From Enterococcus quebecensis (GTDB lineage Bacteria > Bacillota > Bacilli > Lactobacillales > Enterococcaceae), in the NCBI RefSeq assembly GCF_001730365.1, contig NZ_MIKB01000003.1, positions 34,125 through 98,124 of the forward strand: DNA of 64,000 bases, given 5' to 3'. Within the stretch, counting starts at the first letter, position 1; every line of letters starts with the position of its first letter. A program made the position numbers and the translations under genes. The notes beneath the pieces were generated by a model, which ran no database searches, was not told the origin of the DNA, and was given only the letters and a program-made list of their open reading frames with translations. Positions 9,087 through 18,490 of the stretch are shown here, piece after piece.

Positions 9087-9929
9087 TCAGTCTGTGTAAT
9101 ACATGATAGCAAAAGCCCCTTTACCTGTGTGAGTTGCTATCACAGGATTTGTATGCAATACAGGGATTTCCATGTCAGGAAATAGTGCTTGCAGGCCTTC
9201 TTTGAATCCGTTGGCTAGTTCTAAACCATCAGCATGAGAAATACCAATTTGTCGTACATTGGATAAATGACTTAACTCATTTTTTAGTTCTTCAAACCAC
9301 TTATTGAAAGTTTTCATTCCTCGACCTTTAGCCACTGGAATAAGTTCAGTATGATCGAAATCCATGACAACTTTCATATTAAAAATATTAGACAAAAGTC
9401 CTGTTGTACGACTGATACGGCCGCCTTTAACGAGATTATCCAACGTAGAGATTCCGATAAATAGTTTAGTGTTTTCTTTGACATGATTGATTTCAGCTAA
9501 AATTTCAGGCACACTTGCTCCGTTTTTGGCAAGTTTAGCTGCTTGGATCACTTGGAATGATAAACCTTGATCAGTAAAGTCACTATCGATCACTGTAACT
9601 TTGCTAGAACTTAAGTTTCCAGCTTGTCTAGCTGCTTCAACTGTACCACTTAAACCTTTAGTCATGTGGATTGAAACCACCTCACTGCCATCAGCACCTA
9701 ACCGATCATAAAGCTCAACAAATTCACCAATAGGCGGTTGGCTAGTTTTAGGTAAAGCTTTTGCCTTACTCATCAGATCCATAAAATGTTCGCCTTCTAA
9801 ATGATCATCATCTGCATAAACAACGCCGTCGATCATCACAGATAGAGGCATCATTTGAATATCCAATTCATCGCGAACACTTTTAAGCATCGTGCAAGAA
9901 GAATCAGTTACAATTTTAACATTTGTCAT
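9087..9929 (-). CDS. DegV family fatty-acid-binding protein
   Basis: 280-residue DegV-family protein (FakB-like fold), which binds a fatty acid and presents it to a fatty acid kinase. Visible: VTDSSCTML at the N-terminus, TSQPPIGEF, the SGTVEAARQA loop, and a C-terminal HTGKGAFAIMY that fits the carboxylate-binding end. It stands alone, between ypmR and a divergent hemolysin-III gene, with its own terminator. Whether it works with FakA cannot be said because fakA is not in the window. Confidence 0.92.
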   Translation of the reverse strand: MTNVKIVTDSSCTMLKSVRDELDIQMMPLSVMIDGVVYADDDHLEGEHFMDLMSKAKALPKTSQPPIGEFVELYDRLGADGSEVVSIHMTKGLSGTVEAARQAGNLSSSKVTVIDSDFTDQGLSFQVIQAAKLAKNGASVPEILAEINHVKENTKLFIGISTLDNLVKGGRISRTTGLLSNIFNMKVVMDFDHTELIPVAKGRGMKTFNKWFEELKNELSHLSNVRQIGISHADGLELANGFKEGLQALFPDMEIPVLHTNPVIATHTGKGAFAIMYYTD

Positions 9930-10059
9930 AATTTAATCACTCTTTCTTTAAAAACAACCTCAATTCGTGGTAAAATAGTTTTGAGGCTTGAATGTCTGTA
10001 TATAGTATAACAGACAAAGAATTATTTTTCACCAAATTAAAATGAAGGAAGTTGATTTC

Positions 10060-10713
10060 TTGGAAAAAGTTAAATTCTCGAGAAAATATATGATTGTAAA
10101 TGAAGTACTCAATGCAGTGACCCACGGGATTGGGGTTGGATTAAGTATTGCCGGGTTAGTCTTTTTACTTGTGAAAGGAGTGCGCATGGGCTCTGCTGTT
10201 CATGTTGTTTCATATGCTATTTATGGTTCAACGTTGATTCTTTTGTTTTTAGCGTCTACTTTGTTTCATAGTTTGATATTTACTAAGGCGAAGAAAGTTT
10301 TTCAAGTTTTTGATCACAGTTCGATTTTCTTATTGATTGCTGGAAGTTATACACCCTTTTGTTTATTAAGTATCAATGGTTGGCTTGGCTGGTTATTGTT
10401 TGTTCTTATATGGGTGATGGCGCTCAGCGGAGTTGTCTATAAATCATTGACACTCCACAAACAAGAAACAGTTAAAAATGTTTCTACTGTAATTTATATT
10501 ATTATGGGTTGGTTATGTATAATTGCTGCTAAGCCTTTATATGACTCTCTAGGCTTCACGGGTATTGCATTATTAGTAGCTGGTGGTGTTTCTTACACTT
10601 TAGGCGCTGCTTTTTATAGTTTGAAGAGTATTCGTTTTATGCATGTTGTTTGGCATTTGTTTGTTATGCTAGGTGCAGCATTTATGTACTTTTCAATTTT
10701 GCTTTATACGTAA
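10060..10713 (+). CDS. Hemolysin III family membrane protein (YplQ-like)
   Basis: Integral membrane protein of the PAQR/hemolysin-III family, 217 residues, seven hydrophobic segments, with the conserved NAVTHGIG near the N-terminus, STLFHS and the C-terminal HVVWHLFVM histidines. Members are called hemolysin III for one Bacillus cereus protein; a metal-dependent hydrolase activity is suspected for the family. I chose TTG at 10060 because AAGGAAG lies 8 bases upstream; the ATG at 10042 has no ribosome site and contains this one. Followed by its own terminator. Confidence 0.88.
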   Translation: MEKVKFSRKYMIVNEVLNAVTHGIGVGLSIAGLVFLLVKGVRMGSAVHVVSYAIYGSTLILLFLASTLFHSLIFTKAKKVFQVFDHSSIFLLIAGSYTPFCLLSINGWLGWLLFVLIWVMALSGVVYKSLTLHKQETVKNVSTVIYIIMGWLCIIAAKPLYDSLGFTGIALLVAGGVSYTLGAAFYSLKSIRFMHVVWHLFVMLGAAFMYFSILLYT

Positions 10714-10750
10714 GAGGTTCAACTCACCTTTATTTAAAAAGCTAGTTAAA

Positions 10751-10790
10751 GCACTTCTTTTTGATTACTCAAAAAAAGAAGTGTTTTTTT
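10751..10790 (+). terminator. Intrinsic terminator after the hemolysin-III gene
   Basis: CACTTCTTTTTT pairs with AAAAAAGAAGTG, followed by seven T. It separates the hemolysin-III gene from the SOS-boxed small gene. Confidence 0.9.
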
Positions 10791-10801
10791 ATATTTCCCT
10801 C

Positions 10802-10830
10802 TTTACAAACCGAACAAACATTCGTATAAT
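10802..10830 (+). promoter_or_regulatory. Sigma-A promoter of the small SOS-boxed gene
   Basis: TTTACA (10802-10807) and TATAAT (10825-10830) are 17 bases apart, an almost ideal vegetative promoter. The spacer is occupied by the first SOS box. Confidence 0.85.
10811..10824 (+). promoter_or_regulatory. SOS box 1 (LexA/DinR operator)
   Basis: CGAACAAACATTCG fits the Gram-positive operator CGAACRNRYGTTYC in all but the 10th base and the last one. It fills the spacer between -35 and -10, where a bound repressor would block RNA polymerase. Confidence 0.75.
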
Positions 10831-10837
10831 AAGTATA

Positions 10838-10851
10838 CAAACATTTGTTCG
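10838..10851 (-). promoter_or_regulatory. SOS box 2 (LexA/DinR operator)
   Basis: Read on the minus strand, CGAACAAATGTTTG matches CGAACRNRYGTTYC in 13 of 14 positions. It lies 27 bases from box 1, just past the expected transcription start. Confidence 0.75.
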
Positions 10852-10876
10852 ATAAAAAATTATGAGGTGATTAAGA

Positions 10877-11077
10877 ATGAAAGCAGTTCGTCGGGGCGGG
10901 TTATTATTTTTTGTATTGGTTATAGGTATTTTCTTAGGAACATTAGGGTTACGTTCAGCTTTACTTATTGTTAGCCCTCTATTTATTATATGGTTCATGC
11001 TATGGGATGAGAAAAGATACACGCAAGCAAGAAGAAAAAGAGAACATCAACACTATATTTATCGTAAATACCCTTAA
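10877..11077 (+). CDS. Small SOS-regulated membrane protein, function unknown
   Basis: 66 residues, ribosome site GAGGTGA 6 bases before the ATG. Residues about 7-43 are hydrophobic, best read as two short membrane helices (7-23, 27-43), followed by a strongly basic tail (WDEKRYTQARRKREHQH) that should face the cytoplasm. I do not recognise a family. The promoter has two LexA-type operators, so it is probably induced by DNA damage. Small SOS-induced membrane proteins in other bacteria (SosA, SidA, YneA) inhibit division; similarity here is in size, membrane location and regulation only, not in recognisable sequence. It is monocistronic with terminators on both sides. Confidence 0.85.
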   Translation: MKAVRRGGLLFFVLVIGIFLGTLGLRSALLIVSPLFIIWFMLWDEKRYTQARRKREHQHYIYRKYP

Positions 11078-11082
11078 AATAA

Positions 11083-11127
11083 AAAAAGATCGTTGCTCTT
11101 AGATTCCTTAGAGCAACGATCTTTTTT
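11083..11127. terminator. Bidirectional terminator between the small SOS gene and apt
   Basis: AAAGATCGTTGCTCT pairs with AGAGCAACGATCTTT, flanked by A-run on the left and T-run on the right, so it can end both the plus-strand gene and the minus-strand apt operon. Confidence 0.9.
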
Positions 11128-11638
11128 AGTATTCCATCAATGTAACTATTTCATAATCCGCAATTTTATCTCGTCCGTGTAAATCCATCAATTCAATCAG
11201 GAATGCACAGCCAACGACAATACCACCCAAGGCCTCAATCAATTCTATTGTTGCTTTGATCGTGCCGCCTGTAGCTAGTAAGTCATCACAAATCAATACT
11301 CGTTGTCCAGGTTGGATAGCGTCTTTGTGAAGTGTTAATGTATCCGTTCCGTATTCCAGATCATAAGTTACTTCGATTGTTTCACGAGGTAGCTTCCCTT
11401 TTTTACGAACAGGAGCAAAGCCTAAGCCTAATTCATAAGCAACTGGACATCCTACAATAAACCCTCGAGCTTCTGGTCCAACTACCATGTCGATTCTTTT
11501 TTCTTTCGCATAATCGACAATTTGTTTTGTTGCTTCACGATATGCATCCCCATTTGCCATCAATGGTGAAATATCTCTAAAGATAACACCCTTTTCTGGA
11601 TAATCAGGAATACTAGCAATATACTCTTTTAAATTCAT
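11126..11638 (-). CDS. apt: Adenine phosphoribosyltransferase
   Basis: Purine salvage enzyme: adenine + PRPP to AMP + PPi, in the cytosol. 170 residues, standard length. The PRPP-binding motif [13 protein letters not shown] is clear and the N-terminal [18 protein letters not shown] is typical. GAGGAGG upstream of the ATG. Placed directly after recJ, 3 bases apart, an order conserved in Lactobacillales. Confidence 0.97.
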   Translation of the reverse strand: MNLKEYIASIPDYPEKGVIFRDISPLMANGDAYREATKQIVDYAKEKRIDMVVGPEARGFIVGCPVAYELGLGFAPVRKKGKLPRETIEVTYDLEYGTDTLTLHKDAIQPGQRVLICDDLLATGGTIKATIELIEALGGIVVGCAFLIELMDLHGRDKIADYEIVTLMEY

Positions 11639-11641
11639 TTT

Positions 11642-13954
11642 TTATACTTCCTCCTCATTCCACAGCCATTGTTGTAATGTTTCACGATTGCTGTATAACA
11701 AAAACTCTTCAGTTTTGATTCTCTTTAAGCGAGTTTGATAGACCTTACTTTCAGTTAATGGATGATTTTCAGGATTATCGACTTTTCTTAAAACACCGTT
11801 TTCTATTGTAACAAATCCTAAGTCAAAAAACACCTGAATCATAAAAATTAATAATTTTTCTTGTATTTTTAGATGCTGAGCGACCACATTTAACTTATAA
11901 CGAACATCCACTTGTTCTTGTTGTCTCACAAATTTGTATAATTGGGCGTATTGTTCTCTCGTTCCGGTACCGTTCAAGTACGCATCTTCTTGAGAACGCC
12001 CTAGCATATAAACGCGCTGGATTTTTCCAAGTTGTGTGATCTGTTTCAGTAAATCAATATCATCTGGACAATCGACAAATACTAATTGTTGAATCGCTCT
12101 TTTCTCGATCCGTTCTATGACATCATCTAAATCGTTAAATAGCAGCTGCTCGCTAGTTACATCATCTATCAGCTTTTTACTATCGCTACTAAAATAAATA
12201 TATAATGTATTTGAAACGGGTATTTCCTTTTGACGTGCATTTTTACCACGAAAATCAAATAATTGAACGCCATCAATCGAAAAATCACTGACCATTAGTT
12301 GAGGTTTTTTATTACCATTCCACTCATTGATGGACAATTGACCAGCGACATTAGTTGTTCCTAGTCCAAATTCATCTGCTTGATTCCCCATTTGAAAAGC
12401 AATAGCGTCCAATTTAGCCCCCGCTTGACTTAGCTGAAATTTAAGATGACTTTTATCTGCTCCAATTTGACGGATTTGTTCAATGGACACATCTTTAAAT
12501 AAAAAGTTTGGTACTGGATTATCTGTTCCGAATGGAGCTAGAATTTTTAACTGTTGAATAAATGAAATTGTTGTTTCTTCTACAGTCAATGTTTCATCTA
12601 TCAGTAATTCTTGTCCTTGGGAAAGGTCGATTTGATTTTTTTCAATATAGCTAATAAGGTGTTTTTTTACTGTATCAATGTTACTAAAAGGCAATGTCAT
12701 ACCTGCAGCCATATGATGTCCGCCAAAATGAGTAAATTCTTCACGGATTTCGCTTAATGCATCAAAGAGATTCAATGCTGAAACACTACGCCCAGATCCT
12801 TTTGCGGATTCATTATTTTCGTCTATTGTCAATACAATCGTTGGCTTCCCTGTTTCCTGCATAATTCTTCCAGCAACGATTCCAAGCACGCCTTCATGCC
12901 AACCTTGTTTTGCTACAATATGAATGGATTCAGTTGGATCAATAAGTTCAAACGCTTCTTTTGTAATTTTCGCAACGATTTCTTTGCGTTCTTCATTTTG
13001 GCTATTGATATAAGTAGCGATTTGTTCAGCTTCTTCTTCATCAAACGTAGTCATCAGCTCAACACCAGGAGCAGCCTCTCCTAATCTGCCTAAGGCATTC
13101 AAACGTGGTGCAATTGTAAAGCCGATATTCTCTTCACTTAAGGTCTCTTTTTTGACTTCTGCTAAATGAATCAAGGTGTCTAATCCGATTCGTTCACCAT
13201 TTCGAAGCATTTCCAACCCCATTTTTACAAGGACTCTATTCTCATCTGTTAATGAAACCAAATCAGCAATTGTACCAATCGCAACTAAATCAAGAAACTC
13301 AACAGGCAGCTCTCCAAGTAAAGCGGTAGCTACTTTGAACGCTACCCCTACCCCTGCTAACTCTCCAAAAGGATACTGCCCTTTTGGATGTTTAGGGTGA
13401 ATGATCGCAAAGGCATTAGGTAATTCTGGAGGCAGTTCATGGTGGTCAGTAACAATCACGTCAATTCCTTGTTCTGCTGCATAATTGATTGCTTCATGAC
13501 CAGCAACACCATTATCAACGGTAACGATCAATTGTATGCCATTTTCAATCTGTTCTTTAAAAACTGATACATTTGGTCCGTATCCATGAATAAATCTATT
13601 TGGCAAGAAGTATTCCACTTCGCCACCAATTAGTTCTATTGCTTCTTTCATGACAGTTGTACTGGTGATTCCATCCGCATCATAATCGCCGTATACGAGA
13701 ATTTTTTCTCCCTGTGCAACAGCCTGTTGAATTCTATTGACGGATTTTTCCATGTCATGCATTAAAAAAGGATCATAAAGGTTTTCTACTGTAGGGCGTA
13801 AAAACCTTTCTAGAGCGTCTTTTGTCTGAATATCTCTATGCCATAAAAGTTGCCCTAGCAATGGATTGATTTTTTCATTTGTTAGTATTTCTGAAAACTC
13901 TTCCGACAATTCCGATTTTTCCCGTAATTGCCATGTATATTTTGCTTTTTTCAC
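11642..13954 (-). CDS. recJ: Single-stranded-DNA-specific exonuclease RecJ
   Basis: 5'-3' single-strand exonuclease of recombination and mismatch repair. 770 residues, the long Firmicutes form with a C-terminal RecJ_C extension. DHH-family motifs: GDYDADGITS, TVDNGVAGHEA, VTDHHELP; DHHA1 motif GGHHMAAGM. The start is GTG with TAGGAGTGA 7 bases upstream. It forms a unit with apt downstream; a terminator-like hairpin at 14042-14079 lies between it and lapA. Confidence 0.95.
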   Translation of the reverse strand: MKKAKYTWQLREKSELSEEFSEILTNEKINPLLGQLLWHRDIQTKDALERFLRPTVENLYDPFLMHDMEKSVNRIQQAVAQGEKILVYGDYDADGITSTTVMKEAIELIGGEVEYFLPNRFIHGYGPNVSVFKEQIENGIQLIVTVDNGVAGHEAINYAAEQGIDVIVTDHHELPPELPNAFAIIHPKHPKGQYPFGELAGVGVAFKVATALLGELPVEFLDLVAIGTIADLVSLTDENRVLVKMGLEMLRNGERIGLDTLIHLAEVKKETLSEENIGFTIAPRLNALGRLGEAAPGVELMTTFDEEEAEQIATYINSQNEERKEIVAKITKEAFELIDPTESIHIVAKQGWHEGVLGIVAGRIMQETGKPTIVLTIDENNESAKGSGRSVSALNLFDALSEIREEFTHFGGHHMAAGMTLPFSNIDTVKKHLISYIEKNQIDLSQGQELLIDETLTVEETTISFIQQLKILAPFGTDNPVPNFLFKDVSIEQIRQIGADKSHLKFQLSQAGAKLDAIAFQMGNQADEFGLGTTNVAGQLSINEWNGNKKPQLMVSDFSIDGVQLFDFRGKNARQKEIPVSNTLYIYFSSDSKKLIDDVTSEQLLFNDLDDVIERIEKRAIQQLVFVDCPDDIDLLKQITQLGKIQRVYMLGRSQEDAYLNGTGTREQYAQLYKFVRQQEQVDVRYKLNVVAQHLKIQEKLLIFMIQVFFDLGFVTIENGVLRKVDNPENHPLTESKVYQTRLKRIKTEEFLLYSNRETLQQWLWNEEEV

Positions 13955-14041
13955 AACGTCACTCCTAACCAGATAATTATAACAAATAGAATAGGAAAAC
14001 TAAAGAAAGTATCATAGATGCGCTACTATTTTTCCAAATTA

Positions 14042-14079
14042 AAAAGCAGAGATAAACTATTTCTGTTTTATCTCTGCTT
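14042..14079 (-). terminator. Terminator after lapA
   Basis: AAGCAGAGATAAA pairs with TTTATCTCTGCTT, followed on the minus strand by five T. It stands between lapA and recJ. Confidence 0.8.
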
Positions 14080-14087
14080 CTGATGAC

Positions 14088-14525
14088 TTACGCTTCTTCA
14101 TTACTTCTTGGTTTAGTAAAGTGATCCACACGGCTACCAACAGGGGCTGTGTCCTCTGCAGCGGTTAAAGGTGTATTGACAATAGCTTCATCATATTTTG
14201 CTTGCAACTCAGCTAATTGATTTTCGTATGTTCGTTTAACTTTTTCAACTTCTTCTTGTGTTAATTTGTCTGCATCATTTTTGTAAATCTCGATGGTTTT
14301 CTCTAATTCTTTCACTTGTTTTTTCTGTTTCCACATTGTCGTGGTTGATGTTAACAAGCCAATTAAAGCTCCTAATATGGCAGAACCAAGAATAATCAGA
14401 ATTAACGGACCTGAAATTTTTGCAAAACCAAAGCTTACTGGGACTGTTTGATTATTTAGTACAGCAAATATCACAATAATTAGAACCAAAACAAGACCTA
14501 TAATTACACGCCACTGATTTTTCAT
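14088..14525 (-). CDS. LapA family membrane protein (DUF1049)
   Basis: 145 residues: two N-terminal membrane helices (about 5-24 and 38-62) joined by the family's NNQTVPVSFGF loop, then a charged coiled coil (about 66-115). This is the lipopolysaccharide-assembly-protein A-like domain, which occurs widely in Gram-positives that have no LPS, so the name is historical and the function open. AAGGGGG upstream; 13 bases after the SDR gene, hence probably in its operon. Confidence 0.85.
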   Translation of the reverse strand: MKNQWRVIIGLVLVLIIVIFAVLNNQTVPVSFGFAKISGPLILIILGSAILGALIGLLTSTTTMWKQKKQVKELEKTIEIYKNDADKLTQEEVEKVKRTYENQLAELQAKYDEAIVNTPLTAAEDTAPVGSRVDHFTKPRSNEEA

Positions 14526-14538
14526 TTGTTCTTCCCCC

Positions 14539-15339
14539 TTATTTTTTGTTTAATAATCCGCCAGCTAATAAATCACCTATGTGAGGAAATAATGTATACA
14601 AACGATAGGCTCCTTCCATGACACGAGGACGATTGATTTCACGTTTGAATGTTCCCATGGCATTTACTATTTCTCGTGCTAGTTTATTTGGTTCTAAAAC
14701 AAATAAATCAACAGAAGCTAAATAGTCACCTGAGGGATCCGCCTTATCGAAAAAGTCGGTTTGGATAGGACCAGGGTTCACGGTTGTAACAGAAATGCCT
14801 AAAGGTTTTAATTCTAGTCTTAAAGCATTTGAAAAACCCAAAACCGCAAATTTTGTTGCAGAATAAACAGTTGATTTAGCTGTTGCCATTTTACCTGCCA
14901 TAGACGCCACGTTGATAATGTGACCTGTACCTCTTTCAGCCATTTGAATCGCTGTTTTTTGTGTAAACACCATCATGCCTAAAACGTTGACTTCAAACAT
15001 GTTTCTAGCTACCACTAAGTCTATATCCACAAAATTTTCAAAAATTCCAAATCCAGCATTGTTGACTAATACATCGATAGGACCGACTTCTGATTCGATC
15101 TTTTCAAAAACAGTTTCTACATTTTCAGGATCTGCAATATCCAATTGAAAAGAAAAAGCTAATTTTCCACTTAACTCTTCACATGTTTCTTTTACTTTGC
15201 CAATCAAATTAATTCTTCTAGCACATACAACAACAATAGCGCCTTTTTTTGCTGCTTCATAACAAATTTGTTCGCCTAAACCAGCTGAACCACCTGTTAC
15301 AACAACAACTTTATCTGTTAAATCTTGTCCTTGATACAT
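14539..15339 (-). CDS. Short-chain dehydrogenase/reductase
   Basis: 266-residue classical SDR. NAD(P)-binding TGGSAGLGEQ, NNAGFG, catalytic Ser in NVASMAGKM and Tyr-Lys in VYSATK. The basic residues after beta-2 (CARRIN) suggest NADP(H). Substrate not deducible; the order rnz-SDR-recJ-apt is conserved in enterococci and lactobacilli. Ribosome site AAGGGGG; 12 bases after rnz. Confidence 0.92.
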   Translation of the reverse strand: MYQGQDLTDKVVVVTGGSAGLGEQICYEAAKKGAIVVVCARRINLIGKVKETCEELSGKLAFSFQLDIADPENVETVFEKIESEVGPIDVLVNNAGFGIFENFVDIDLVVARNMFEVNVLGMMVFTQKTAIQMAERGTGHIINVASMAGKMATAKSTVYSATKFAVLGFSNALRLELKPLGISVTTVNPGPIQTDFFDKADPSGDYLASVDLFVLEPNKLAREIVNAMGTFKREINRPRVMEGAYRLYTLFPHIGDLLAGGLLNKK

Positions 15340-15351
15340 TTTATTTCCCCC

Positions 15352-16284
15352 TTACTGATCTTTGAAAGGTACGTCCACTATTTCCATATCTTTAACAATT
15401 TTTGTTCTCGGAAAAATTTCTTTGGCCTCATTTTCTAGTTGAATAATATCTCCAGTCAAATAACGAGCACTAATGTGAGTCAGTACCAGTTTTTCTACAT
15501 TAGCGTTTAAGGCAACTTGTGCTGCCTGATGACTTGTAGAATGATAATATGCTTTGGCCATTTTTTCCTCATCTTTATTAAAAGTACTTTCATGGACTAG
15601 GATATCAGCATTTTCAGCAAGTAGTACACTGTTTTGTGTTTTTCTGGTGTCACCTAAAATCGTTACAATTCTTCCAGATTTACTTTCCCCAACAAAATCT
15701 TTGCCATCAATCACTTTCCCATCAGGCAATTCTACTCGTTCTCCTCGCTTGATTTTACCGTAAATCGGTCCTGAAGGAATATTTAAAGCAGCGAGTTTTT
15801 CTACTTGTAATTCTCCCTCATGATCTGCCTCAACGATTCTATAGCCGAAGCTTTCGATGCCATGATCCAAGGTTAAGCATGAAACAGTAAATTGCTTATC
15901 TGAGAATACGATTCCTTCTTTGGTTATTTCAATAAATTTCAGCTCGTATGAAAGCCGTGTCTGAGAGACTTTCAAAGCAGTTCGGACAAACGCAGCAATT
16001 CCAGGCGGCCCATAAATTTCAAGTTTTTCATTTCCTCCTTGAAAAGAACGACTACTTAACAATCCTGGTAAACCAAAAATATGATCTCCATGCAAATGTG
16101 TTATAAAGATTTTTTCGATTTTTCTAGGACGAATGTTACTTTTTAAAATCTGTAATTGTGTTCCTTCTCCGCAGTCAAACAGCCAAACTGCATTTCTTTC
16201 ATCTAGTAATTTTAAAGCGATACTGCTTACGTTACGATGTTTTGCTGGGACTCCAGCTCCTGTACCTAAAAATTGTAATTCCAT
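15352..16284 (-). CDS. rnz: Ribonuclease Z
   Basis: Zinc-dependent endonuclease that trims the 3' trailer of tRNA precursors. 310 residues, metallo-beta-lactamase fold: [13 protein letters not shown] (zinc ligands), LGDTRKT, HESTF and the distal HISARY. The exosite segment lies near residues 150-200. Start ATG with AGGTAG upstream. First gene of the rnz-SDR-lapA unit. Confidence 0.96.
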   Translation of the reverse strand: MELQFLGTGAGVPAKHRNVSSIALKLLDERNAVWLFDCGEGTQLQILKSNIRPRKIEKIFITHLHGDHIFGLPGLLSSRSFQGGNEKLEIYGPPGIAAFVRTALKVSQTRLSYELKFIEITKEGIVFSDKQFTVSCLTLDHGIESFGYRIVEADHEGELQVEKLAALNIPSGPIYGKIKRGERVELPDGKVIDGKDFVGESKSGRIVTILGDTRKTQNSVLLAENADILVHESTFNKDEEKMAKAYYHSTSHQAAQVALNANVEKLVLTHISARYLTGDIIQLENEAKEIFPRTKIVKDMEIVDVPFKDQ

Positions 16285-16352
16285 TGGCTACCTAACTTTC
16301 TTTAAACTTCTTCTTTATTTTAGAAGAAAGTCATCACTTTAGCAAATAATAT

Positions 16353-17648
16353 TTATTTTACAGGAAAACGTAAGACAACAGTGGTTCCTTTCGGCAAGGT
16401 ATCAGTTAATTCTATTTTCCCATGATGTTCTTCTACTATCCATTTTGCAATCGCAAGACCGATTCCATAGCCACCTGTTTTACGATTTCTAGAGACTTCT
16501 CCTCGATAAAATCGTTCAAATACTGCTGCTTTTTTCTTATCGGCAATACCGATACCTGTATCACTGATATTTACTACCCATTCGTTATTTTTAACAGTTG
16601 AAACGACCATTATTTTCTCATCAGGTGCCGTATATTTCAGTGCGTTATCAAGTAGAATGATCAATAACTGATGGATTCTTTCTTTGTCGAAAACTAATTG
16701 CTGTTCTTTTCCTAGCTCAATAATGAATTCTTTTTTCTCTGCTATCGCCAGCTCTTGATACGGGAGCAAGACTTTCTCTAAAAAGGGATTGATTTTTACT
16801 GATTGCTTTTCTAAAGTTAGTGAATTTGAGTCTGAGCGAGCAAGTAAGAGTAAATCACTTGTTAACTGGCTCAAACGTTGAACTTCATCTAAAGATAAAG
16901 CAATTGTCTCAGATTCTTCTAGAATCGTATGATTCGGTTGGGTAAACAATTTTTCTAGTTTTGCTTGTATAATTGTTAGCGGTGTTCTTAATTCATGAGA
17001 TGCATTTTCTACAAATTCTTGCTGCTTTTTCCATGAGATTAGGATAGGTTTCATAAACCATTTTGAAAGGAAATAGCTTAATCCTATTGACAACAAACCA
17101 AAGATAATCATACAAATAATCAATATTTTCTTAAACTGCTCAACGGTTCCTTTGATTGGATCGATATTTACTAATAGTTGAATATATGCTGTTTGAGATT
17201 GATTTTCAACTGGTAAGGTGATCGAGCGAAATTGCAGTGAACGTCCATTACTATCTTTTGTTTGAATACTAATAATGTTCTTTAGATCTTTTGTCGATAG
17301 TTTTAAATTTTGAAAATCATAAAAGCGGGAACCCAACTCAACTTCATTGATTATCTTTCCGTCTTTTGACCAAAGGATAACTTGTTGTTGGAAATTATTT
17401 GGTGGCGGTGTCGCAAATTTTCTGGTTTTCGTTATTTCTTCCTGTTTCCGTTCATTATTTGTAAGTTGATGCTGCAAAAAGTTCTTGTCCTCATAAAGTC
17501 GTTGTAAATCATGGTCAACTGTTTGGTAGATCGAAGTTTGAACTAATTGAAATACAATCCAGCCCAAAATCAGAAAAATACTTGCAAATGAAATCAAGTT
17601 CATCAAAAAATATTGGATTCTCTGCCTTCTGTTTAATTGCTTATTCAT
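16353..17648 (-). CDS. Sensor histidine kinase, CiaH-like
   Basis: 431 residues. Two membrane helices (about 13-35 and 175-197) enclose an outer sensing domain of about 140 residues; there is no obvious full HAMP domain. The H-box is VENASHELRTPLT, followed by the N-box LLDNALKYT, G1 DTGIGI and G2 GGYGIGLAI. AGAGGAG precedes the ATG at 17648, and the start overlaps the response regulator stop by 8 bases. Start codons further upstream would run deep into the regulator gene and were discarded. Partner of the next gene. Confidence 0.93.
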   Translation of the reverse strand: MNKQLNRRQRIQYFLMNLISFASIFLILGWIVFQLVQTSIYQTVDHDLQRLYEDKNFLQHQLTNNERKQEEITKTRKFATPPPNNFQQQVILWSKDGKIINEVELGSRFYDFQNLKLSTKDLKNIISIQTKDSNGRSLQFRSITLPVENQSQTAYIQLLVNIDPIKGTVEQFKKILIICMIIFGLLSIGLSYFLSKWFMKPILISWKKQQEFVENASHELRTPLTIIQAKLEKLFTQPNHTILEESETIALSLDEVQRLSQLTSDLLLLARSDSNSLTLEKQSVKINPFLEKVLLPYQELAIAEKKEFIIELGKEQQLVFDKERIHQLLIILLDNALKYTAPDEKIMVVSTVKNNEWVVNISDTGIGIADKKKAAVFERFYRGEVSRNRKTGGYGIGLAIAKWIVEEHHGKIELTDTLPKGTTVVLRFPVK

Positions 17649-18333
17649 TGTTTTTCTCCTCTGGTATTTCAAATAAATAACCAACATTACGCAAAGTTTT
17701 GATCCAACGATCAATTCCAAATGGTTTCAAATTTTTTCTAAGATTACTCATATACACCTCAACCACTGTTAAGGTAGTGTCAGATTGAAAGCCCCAAATT
17801 CGGTCAAATAATTGATCTTTAGTAATAATACGTCCTTGATTTTGCATAAGATAGTGTAAAAGGTCGAATTCTTTCCCTTGTAAAATAAGTTCTTTTTCAT
17901 TAAAACTTGCCTGACGGTTATCCAAGTCTATTCGTAAATCATGGACGACTAATTCATTTTTCTTATTCAGTCCTAAAGAACGGCGAGCAAGTGCTTGAAC
18001 TCGTAATAATAATTCTTCCCGATGAAAAGGTTTAGTTAGATAATCATCTCCACCATTTTTAAACCCTTTGACTTTATCTTCCAAAGCATCCTTAGCGGTC
18101 AAAATCAGTACAGGTGTATAAATATTTTTCTTTCGTAAAGTGGTTAACACTTGTTCACCAGTCATCAAAGGTAGCATCAAATCTAAAACAATCAGATCAT
18201 AAATACCTCTTTCAGCTTCATATAAAGCTTCTTCTCCATCGTAAACTTGAACAATTTCGCCTGTTTGGGATAAAACCTCCAAAATACTGTCTGATAATAT
18301 CTCGTCATCTTCCACTAATAATATTTTTAGCAC
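17641..18333 (-). CDS. Response regulator, OmpR family, CiaR-like
   Basis: 230 residues: receiver domain with EDD at 8-10, phosphoacceptor Asp in LIVLDLMLP (about D51), Thr in LTAK and Lys in LTKPF; then a winged-helix DNA-binding domain. The string DGEEALYEAERG.YDLI.LDLMLP and the C-terminal WGFQSDTTLTVVEVY closely follow streptococcal CiaR, so I call it CiaR-like by memory of that sequence. Targets here are unknown. Upstream are a terminator and a long palindrome. Confidence 0.93.
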   Translation of the reverse strand: MLKILLVEDDEILSDSILEVLSQTGEIVQVYDGEEALYEAERGIYDLIVLDLMLPLMTGEQVLTTLRKKNIYTPVLILTAKDALEDKVKGFKNGGDDYLTKPFHREELLLRVQALARRSLGLNKKNELVVHDLRIDLDNRQASFNEKELILQGKEFDLLHYLMQNQGRIITKDQLFDRIWGFQSDTTLTVVEVYMSNLRKNLKPFGIDRWIKTLRNVGYLFEIPEEKNNE

Positions 18334-18354
18334 TTCTATTCACATCCTTATAAT

Positions 18355-18398
18355 CAAAAAAGAAGACGAATGGAAAAAGTTACTTTGTCACGTCTTCT
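18355..18398 (-). terminator. Terminator after the DUF1269 gene
   Basis: AGAAGACG and CGTCTTCT form the stem, followed on the minus strand by six T; it lies before the response regulator gene. Confidence 0.7.
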
Positions 18399-18423
18399 CA
18401 CTTATCATTTATTTAATTTGAAG

Positions 18424-18469
18424 AATAGGTTTAAATGGACACTGTTATTATCGTCCATTTAAACCTATT
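18424..18469. repeat. Perfect 17-base inverted repeat
   Basis: AATAGGTTTAAATGGAC and GTCCATTTAAACCTATT are perfect complements around a 12-base spacer. No run of T follows on either strand, so it is not a standard terminator. It lies between the DUF1269 gene and its likely terminator. Confidence 0.75.
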
Positions 18470-18490
18470 CATTTTATCAATAGCTGCTAA

